Source: Omnitrophica bacterium RBG_13_46_9 | Lineage (GTDB): Bacteria > Omnitrophota > Gorgyraeia > JABMRN01 > RBG-13-46-9 | Direction of reading: 5' to 3' | Assembly: GCA_001804045.1 (NCBI GenBank) | Contig: MHFD01000078.1 | Coordinates: forward strand, 34,048 to 44,473 | Length of the DNA: 10,426 nucleotides | Part shown: positions 6,500-10,426 of the stretch, piece by piece | Position numbering within the stretch: position 1 is the stretch's first letter | Layout: every line of letters starts with the position of its first letter | Notes under the pieces: generated by a model | What the model was told of the DNA's origin: nothing | The model's database searches: none | Seen by the model: the letters and a program-made list of their open reading frames with translations, nothing else | Made by a program: the position numbers and the translations under genes

Positions 6500-7972
6500 A
6501 TGCTAAAAGACAATGGAGTTTCGCATAAGGTCTTGCGGAACGACAAAAAGCTTATATATATAGAACGCATGTTCGATGTCCCTCTCGGCGAAATAAAAAA
6601 AATTATTAGAGAGTTCCATTCTGAGATGAGAAAGGGGCTTTCCGGATGCGGAAGTTCGCTGAAGATGATCCCGACATGCGCGGAAAGGCCCAAAGGCACG
6701 GAAAAAGGCGATTTTCTGGCTCTCGACCTTGGTGGGACAAATTTTCGGGTATTATTGCTTAAGTTAAAAGGAAAAAGGATTACCCGCGCCCCTTTAGTAA
6801 AGAGATTTGTTCTTAAAAAGGAGCATATTACCGGGGAAGGCAGGGGGCTTTTCGCTTTTTTAGCCGGTTGTATAAAAGTATTTATGGATGAGCATAATAT
6901 ACCTACAGGCGAAAAGCACGATATCGGTTTTGCATTCTCGTTTCCCGTAGAAAATAGGAGTATCGACTCCGGCGTGCTTGCCCGCTGGACCAAGGGGTTT
7001 AGTGCCAATGGCGTGGAGGGAAGGGACGTAGTTAAGCTGTTGAACGAATCTCTAGCAGAAAAGGGGCTTGGAAATACGAAAGTCGTTGCCATTGTGAATG
7101 ATGCCGTCGGCACGCTTGTCACCAAAAGCTACGAAGACCCTGATTGCGATGTCGGCGTGATAATCGGGACCGGTACAAATGCGTGTTATTGCGAACGACT
7201 TTCTAATATATTGAAGTGGAGGGGGCCCGGTACCTCGTCCGGAGAGATGCTGGTCAACATAGAGTGGGGTAATTTTAATAAACTTCGCCTTACGCCTTAT
7301 GACAGAGAACTGGACGGCTGTTCGGAGAACCCAGGCGAGCAGCTTTTGGAGAAGAAGGTTTCGGGTATGTATTTGGGCGAACTGGCAAGACTTGTCATAA
7401 AAGACTCGATAAAAGATAAGAGTCTTTTCGCCGGTCGGGGCCATGCCGTTTTCAATAAAGCCAAAAATTTTACGTCGGAATATATCTCAATTATCGAAAG
7501 CGATAAGTCAAAACATTTATCCAAAATAGATATGCTGTTGAGAAGTTGGGGTATTGCAGATTCAGAGTACGGCGATAGGGCGTTTCTGAAAAAACTGTGT
7601 AGCGTAATATCGACGCGTGCTGCGCGGATCAGCGCGGCAGTCATGGCTTCCGTGGTAACCAAAATCGACCCTCAGATTTCCAGAAGGCACACCATCGCTA
7701 TCGATGGTTCGTTGTACGAAAAGCATCCCGGATTTTCAGGCAGGATAAAAGAAACGCTTGAAGAAATTTTTTACGTTCTTGACAAAGCCGGATCCAAACC
7801 GAAGGCCGCCGGCAACTCCTGTTACGGATACAAATCCCCATCTGCCCCTCAGACAGGCGCCGTATCGGCCGGAGGAATAAAATGGAAAGCGTCACCTGTC
7901 AAGCTAAGCTTGACTAAAGACGGTTCAGGAAAAGGAGCGGCTATTATAGCAGCCCATGTTGCGATAAGTTAA
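6500..7972 (+). CDS. eukaryotic-type hexokinase
   Basis: Cytosolic ATP-dependent hexose 6-kinase that feeds glycolysis. The 490 residues match the hexokinase_1/hexokinase_2 family common in eukaryotes, not the ROK or short glucokinase types usual in bacteria. Visible motifs are the phosphate-1 loop LDLGGTNFR (75-83), the sugar-binding FSFPV (146-150) with WTKGF (163-167), catalytic D201 in IVNDAVGT (198-205), IIGTGTNACY (221-230), E255 in NIEWGNF, E284 in NPGEQLLEK, and the adenosine-binding IDGSLY (401-406) and KDGSGKGAA (473-481). A segment of about 35 residues rich in Gly, Ser, Pro and Ala (about 429-465) is inserted between the IFYVLD strand and PVKLSLTKDGSG, where relatives have a short turn. 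The ribosome site before ATG 6500 is weak, and the leader consists mostly of the tandem repeat. Sugar preference is not determined by sequence alone. Confidence 0.92.
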   Translation: MLKDNGVSHKVLRNDKKLIYIERMFDVPLGEIKKIIREFHSEMRKGLSGCGSSLKMIPTCAERPKGTEKGDFLALDLGGTNFRVLLLKLKGKRITRAPLVKRFVLKKEHITGEGRGLFAFLAGCIKVFMDEHNIPTGEKHDIGFAFSFPVENRSIDSGVLARWTKGFSANGVEGRDVVKLLNESLAEKGLGNTKVVAIVNDAVGTLVTKSYEDPDCDVGVIIGTGTNACYCERLSNILKWRGPGTSSGEMLVNIEWGNFNKLRLTPYDRELDGCSENPGEQLLEKKVSGMYLGELARLVIKDSIKDKSLFAGRGHAVFNKAKNFTSEYISIIESDKSKHLSKIDMLLRSWGIADSEYGDRAFLKKLCSVISTRAARISAAVMASVVTKIDPQISRRHTIAIDGSLYEKHPGFSGRIKETLEEIFYVLDKAGSKPKAAGNSCYGYKSPSAPQTGAVSAGGIKWKASPVKLSLTKDGSGKGAAIIAAHVAIS

Positions 7973-8107
7973 AGCCGGTATTTAAAGAGATTTCCAAAAA
8001 GATTTAAAAACGGATTTATGCAGACTACAGGAGCGAGATAAACAAAAGATAAACAACTGACTGAAGTATGAAATCCGCTTAGGCATACAAAGAAAGGAGA
8101 AAAGGGA

Positions 8108-8974
8108 ATGACGGCTTCAAACAAAAATAGAGGGGTATTTCGCCCTGCACTTTTTCTGATATCGGTATTGATTATATTGTTTGTTCTCATGCTTCAAAAC
8201 ATTTCTAAAGCCCAGTCAAATAAAGTGGGGGCCGTCCTGTATGTAAGCGAGAACGGAGAATTTATTTTTGTAAGTCTTGGCCGCAATGAAATTAAGGAAG
8301 GGGATTTTGTCAAGGTCTACAAAGATTCGAAATATATAGCCACGGCTTTCATAAAGACAGTCATGGGAAAGATGTCGGAGGCCTCTATTGTGGAAAAAAA
8401 TTCGATAATTAATATTAACGATATAGTGATGATTGCCTCACCCCAGGAAGTTCCGTCCAAAGAGGCTTTTTATAAAACGGAAACTTATCGGGATACAGCG
8501 ATCTCGTCAGGGAAAAAACTCGATTCGGCGCAGGAAGAACCCCCAAACATGGAATCCGTTATGGCTGCCGAAGCCACCGAGCCGACCGTAAAAGATACGC
8601 AAGAATACCCGGAAAGCGAAGACATAAACTTTAGGAAATCCAAAGAAGAGGCGATATTAAAGCTGGAAGGACAGATTAGAAGCCTGGAGTCATTTAAGAC
8701 AGACGCCGTAAAACAGAAGAGTAAGCTCCAAAACATGGAGGAAAAACTTCTGAAGAAGCGCAGACTGTTTATGACAAGCGTGCTGGGATTGTCGGTTATT
8801 TTTCTTACGTTTGTCGTGCGCAGGATCACTACCGAGGTAAAGATCAACCCGCCCCAAGCCAAGGCGCCATCGGCCCCGGCAGAGATAAAAAAAGATGCGG
8901 GTTTTGAACCGCGCGACCTTAAGAAATTTTTGGCGAATAAAACAAATAAAGAAGAGAAAGACCTTTTTAAATAA
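8108..8974 (+). CDS. bitopic envelope protein: TM, small beta domain, coiled coil, TM
   Basis: Not a family I can name. The 288 residues start with a short basic stretch and a membrane anchor or signal (about 13-30). Residues about 38-110 form an alternating-beta segment (AVLYVSENGEFIFVSLG, then EGDFVKVY and IKTVMGKMSEASIV) like the small SH3-like barrels of some flagellar and secretion proteins. An acidic, low-complexity linker runs to about 175. A heptad-like charged coiled coil covers about 176-217, a second TM about 221-238, and the tail is Pro/Ala- and then Lys/Glu-rich (241-288). By the positive-inside rule both ends face the cytosol and the beta domain and coiled coil the periplasm. 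AAGGAGA at 8094-8100 lies 7 nt before the ATG. The ParA-type ATPase gene begins 33 nt downstream, so the cytosolic tail is a plausible partner for it. Function unknown. Confidence 0.72.
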   Translation: MTASNKNRGVFRPALFLISVLIILFVLMLQNISKAQSNKVGAVLYVSENGEFIFVSLGRNEIKEGDFVKVYKDSKYIATAFIKTVMGKMSEASIVEKNSIININDIVMIASPQEVPSKEAFYKTETYRDTAISSGKKLDSAQEEPPNMESVMAAEATEPTVKDTQEYPESEDINFRKSKEEAILKLEGQIRSLESFKTDAVKQKSKLQNMEEKLLKKRRLFMTSVLGLSVIFLTFVVRRITTEVKINPPQAKAPSAPAEIKKDAGFEPRDLKKFLANKTNKEEKDLFK

Positions 8975-9007
8975 AAGAATCTATATTTTACGAAAAGGGG
9001 TGCATAT

Positions 9008-9838
9008 ATGTCCAGAGTTATAAGTGTAGTAAACCAGAAAGGCGGAACGGGAAAGACGACCTCGGTAATAAATATCTCGGCCTACCTGGCCCGTTTGGGT
9101 TATAAGACGTTGATCGTGGATATGGAACCCCAGGCAAACGCAACTTTATATTTAGGGATAGATCCGCTGTCTTTAGAGCAATCCATGTATGACGTTCTCC
9201 TGAAAGAAGCGGTCAGCTTAGGTGATATTATCCTATCAACCGAGATAGAAAATCTGCATATAGCGCCGGCCCAGGTCTCCCTGTCTAATACCGACATAAA
9301 TTTGGCCGATAAGCCGAATAAGCAGTACAGGCTGAAAGAGAAGCTCTCGTCGGTCAAAGATAGGTATGATTATATCGTTATCGACTGCCCGCCTTCCTTA
9401 AGCCTTCTACCCGTGAATGCGCTTACCGCTTCCGATGAGTTGATAATACCGTTGCAGCCGAAGTATCTTTCGTTAGAAGGGCTTAAACAGCTTAAGGTCT
9501 CGCTTGACAGGACAAGGACCGAGCTGAATCCTTCACTGAAGATGCTTGGAATACTTTTCACAATGGCAGATATGAGACTCAAGATGACCAAGCATTGCAT
9601 GGACTTAGTGAAGGAACATTTCGGCGATAAGGTGTTCAGCTCAGTAATCAGGGTTTATTCCAAGTTTAATGAAGCGCCGATAACCGGGCAGAGTATTTTT
9701 GAGTATGCCCCCCAATCCAGAGGCGCCGAGGATTATAAAAGCTTGACAGAAGAGATCGTTAACAGAGGAAACATATTTTACAACAACAGTTTTTTTCCCA
9801 TTGTCACGGCTTCACAGAGAACAAGAAAATTTTTCTGA
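9008..9838 (+). CDS. ParA/MinD-family ATPase without adjacent ParB
   Basis: Cytosolic deviant Walker A ATPase of the ParA/Soj group; such proteins form ATP-dependent dimers on DNA or membrane and position chromosomes, plasmids, chemoreceptors, pili or other machines. The deviant P-loop KGGTGKTT is at 11-18, with signature lysine K11 and K16. Walker A' is VDMEPQANAT (37-46), where the usual second Asp is E40. Walker B is YIVIDCPPS (122-130), with D126. The EAPITGQSIFEYAP segment (222-235) matches the family's C-terminal helix region. After the normal end near 250 there is an extra tail of about 25 residues (NRGNIFYNNSFFPIV and a basic end). AAGGGG at 8995-9000 precedes ATG 9008. No parB follows within the window, and the upstream neighbour is a membrane protein, so a role in positioning an envelope structure is more likely than classic partition. 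That role is inference. Confidence 0.88.
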   Translation: MSRVISVVNQKGGTGKTTSVINISAYLARLGYKTLIVDMEPQANATLYLGIDPLSLEQSMYDVLLKEAVSLGDIILSTEIENLHIAPAQVSLSNTDINLADKPNKQYRLKEKLSSVKDRYDYIVIDCPPSLSLLPVNALTASDELIIPLQPKYLSLEGLKQLKVSLDRTRTELNPSLKMLGILFTMADMRLKMTKHCMDLVKEHFGDKVFSSVIRVYSKFNEAPITGQSIFEYAPQSRGAEDYKSLTEEIVNRGNIFYNNSFFPIVTASQRTRKFF

Positions 9839-9942
9839 GATGCCCGGTAGTTCGGTATATTTATATTGAAAGTCTCAAACACCTGCCAAATTTTCTTATT
9901 TTCACACAGTCTGTCCGTAAGTTTATTACATAGAAAAAGTAG

Positions 9943-10057
9943 TCATAAAAGGCAAAAAGGATAAGAGTACAAGACATGCTTTTAGTGGTTTGGGCTTCTT
10001 TATTCCGCGCATCGGGCGGGGCGACCATTGAAAAGCGACTTTTGGCTTCCTTTATGA
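9943..10057. other. imperfect long-range inverted repeat in the gap after parA-like gene
   Basis: The 244-nt gap between the ATPase and the next gene shows no coding frame. TCATAAA at 9943-9949 pairs perfectly with TTTATGA at 10051-10057. Just inside, GGCAAAA (9951-9957) faces TTTTGGC with one mismatch, and the interior has small GC hairpins near 10005-10020. It could be a structured RNA or leader, or merely chance in AT-rich DNA. I recognise no riboswitch or RNA family. Confidence 0.2.
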
Positions 10058-10058
10058 T
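10028..10058 (+). promoter_or_regulatory. weak candidate promoter for the SAM adenosyltransferase gene
   Basis: TTGAAA (10028-10033) and TATGAT (10053-10058) each match five of six consensus bases, but the 19-nt spacer is longer than ideal. The -10 is 24 nt before the ATG at 10083. It overlaps the right arm of the inverted repeat. Confidence 0.3.
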
Positions 10059-10082
10059 TTATTCGGTGTGATTTTTCAAGAT

Positions 10083-10426
10083 ATGAGTATGAAGACAATA
10101 GCGCTTCTTACGGATTTCAGTTATGACGATAATTTTGTAGGGGTGATGAAGGGTGTTATTCTTCGGATATCCCCCCGTGTCAATCTCGTAGACATATCGC
10201 ATCACATAAGTCCCCAAGATACATTCAGAGCGGCGTTTTTACTCAAAAACTCCTACAGATATTTCCCGAAAGGCACCATTTTTCTTGTCGTGATAGATCC
10301 CGGCGTGGGATCCGGGCGCAATCCGATTATAATCCGAAGCAGAAATTACTTCTTTGTCGGGCCGGATAACGGCGTTTTAAGCCTTGCCGCCGGCGATGAC
10401 GGCGTCAAAGGCATTACGGCGATTGA
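10083..10426 (+). CDS. SAM hydroxide adenosyltransferase (DUF62), 5' part
   Basis: Family enzymes split S-adenosylmethionine with water or hydroxide to adenosine and methionine; fluorinases and chlorinases are relatives. The visible 114 residues include the N-terminal SAM-binding motif TDFSYDDNFVGVMKG (10-24), ISHHISPQD (39-47), IDPGVGS (71-77) and FVGPDNGVL (91-99). D72 and R79 have the spacing of the family's Asp-Arg-His triad; the His lies beyond the window. The reading frame is open at the right edge, so the gene is truncated only by the window. The start is ATG 10083 or ATG 10089; neither has a strong ribosome site. It is separated from the ATPase gene by 244 nt, so it is probably its own transcription unit. 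Confidence 0.9.
   Translation, partial: MSMKTIALLTDFSYDDNFVGVMKGVILRISPRVNLVDISHHISPQDTFRAAFLLKNSYRYFPKGTIFLVVIDPGVGSGRNPIIIRSRNYFFVGPDNGVLSLAAGDDGVKGITAI

Noticed and set aside
8011..8077. CGGATTT ... AAATCCG inverted pair before the bitopic protein gene
   Set aside because: Only 7 bp with a 53-nt loop and no supporting structure or sequence context.
1..10426. tRNA, rRNA, CRISPR array, insertion sequence or attachment site
   Set aside because: No cloverleaf-like stretch, repeat-spacer pattern, transposase frame or flanking direct repeats were seen by eye on either strand.

Overview
This is an ordinary-looking chromosomal segment from a bacterium. All convincing genes lie on the + strand, with mixed ATG and GTG starts and mostly good Shine-Dalgarno sites. 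The gene mix suggests an uncultivated Gram-negative lineage: a eukaryotic-type hexokinase, a PurF homologue whose glutaminase nucleophile is Ser, a bitopic envelope protein beside a ParA ATPase, and a SAM hydroxide adenosyltransferase. My recollection of similar proteins points to Omnitrophota or relatives. That is an inference and not a demonstrated assignment.

Left part (1-3733): a CPA2-type cation:proton antiporter with a C-terminal CBS pair, possibly starting left of the window; a small cupin_3 protein; a polytopic membrane protein rich in His, acidic and Cys residues, with a perfect -10 box upstream; and an NADPH-type thioredoxin reductase 8 nt downstream of it. The last two probably share a transcript.

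Middle (3734-6499): about 490 nt with no intact gene follows thioredoxin reductase. It holds short protein-like stretches in different frames, perhaps a decayed membrane-protein gene, and ends in a good sigma70-like promoter. That promoter should drive nadE (ammonia-dependent NAD synthetase) and, 12 nt later, a PurF-like amidophosphoribosyltransferase. The PurF-like protein keeps its PRPP site and its probable Fe-S cysteines but has lost the N-terminal Cys nucleophile and recognisable glutamine-binding motifs. Its 3' end runs into a degenerate 7-bp tandem repeat.

Right part (6500-10426): a hexokinase of the eukaryotic family with an unusual insertion near the C terminus; a two-TM protein of unknown function (N-terminal anchor, small beta domain, coiled coil, second TM, cytosolic tail); a ParA/MinD-type ATPase 33 nt downstream with no ParB beside it; a 244-nt gap with an imperfect long-range inverted repeat and a possible promoter; and the 5' part of a SAM hydroxide adenosyltransferase gene cut by the window edge.

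No tRNA, rRNA, CRISPR array, insertion sequence or phage gene was seen. The best candidates for new biology are the Ser-nucleophile PurF homologue, the membrane protein upstream of trxB, and the bitopic protein/ParA pair.
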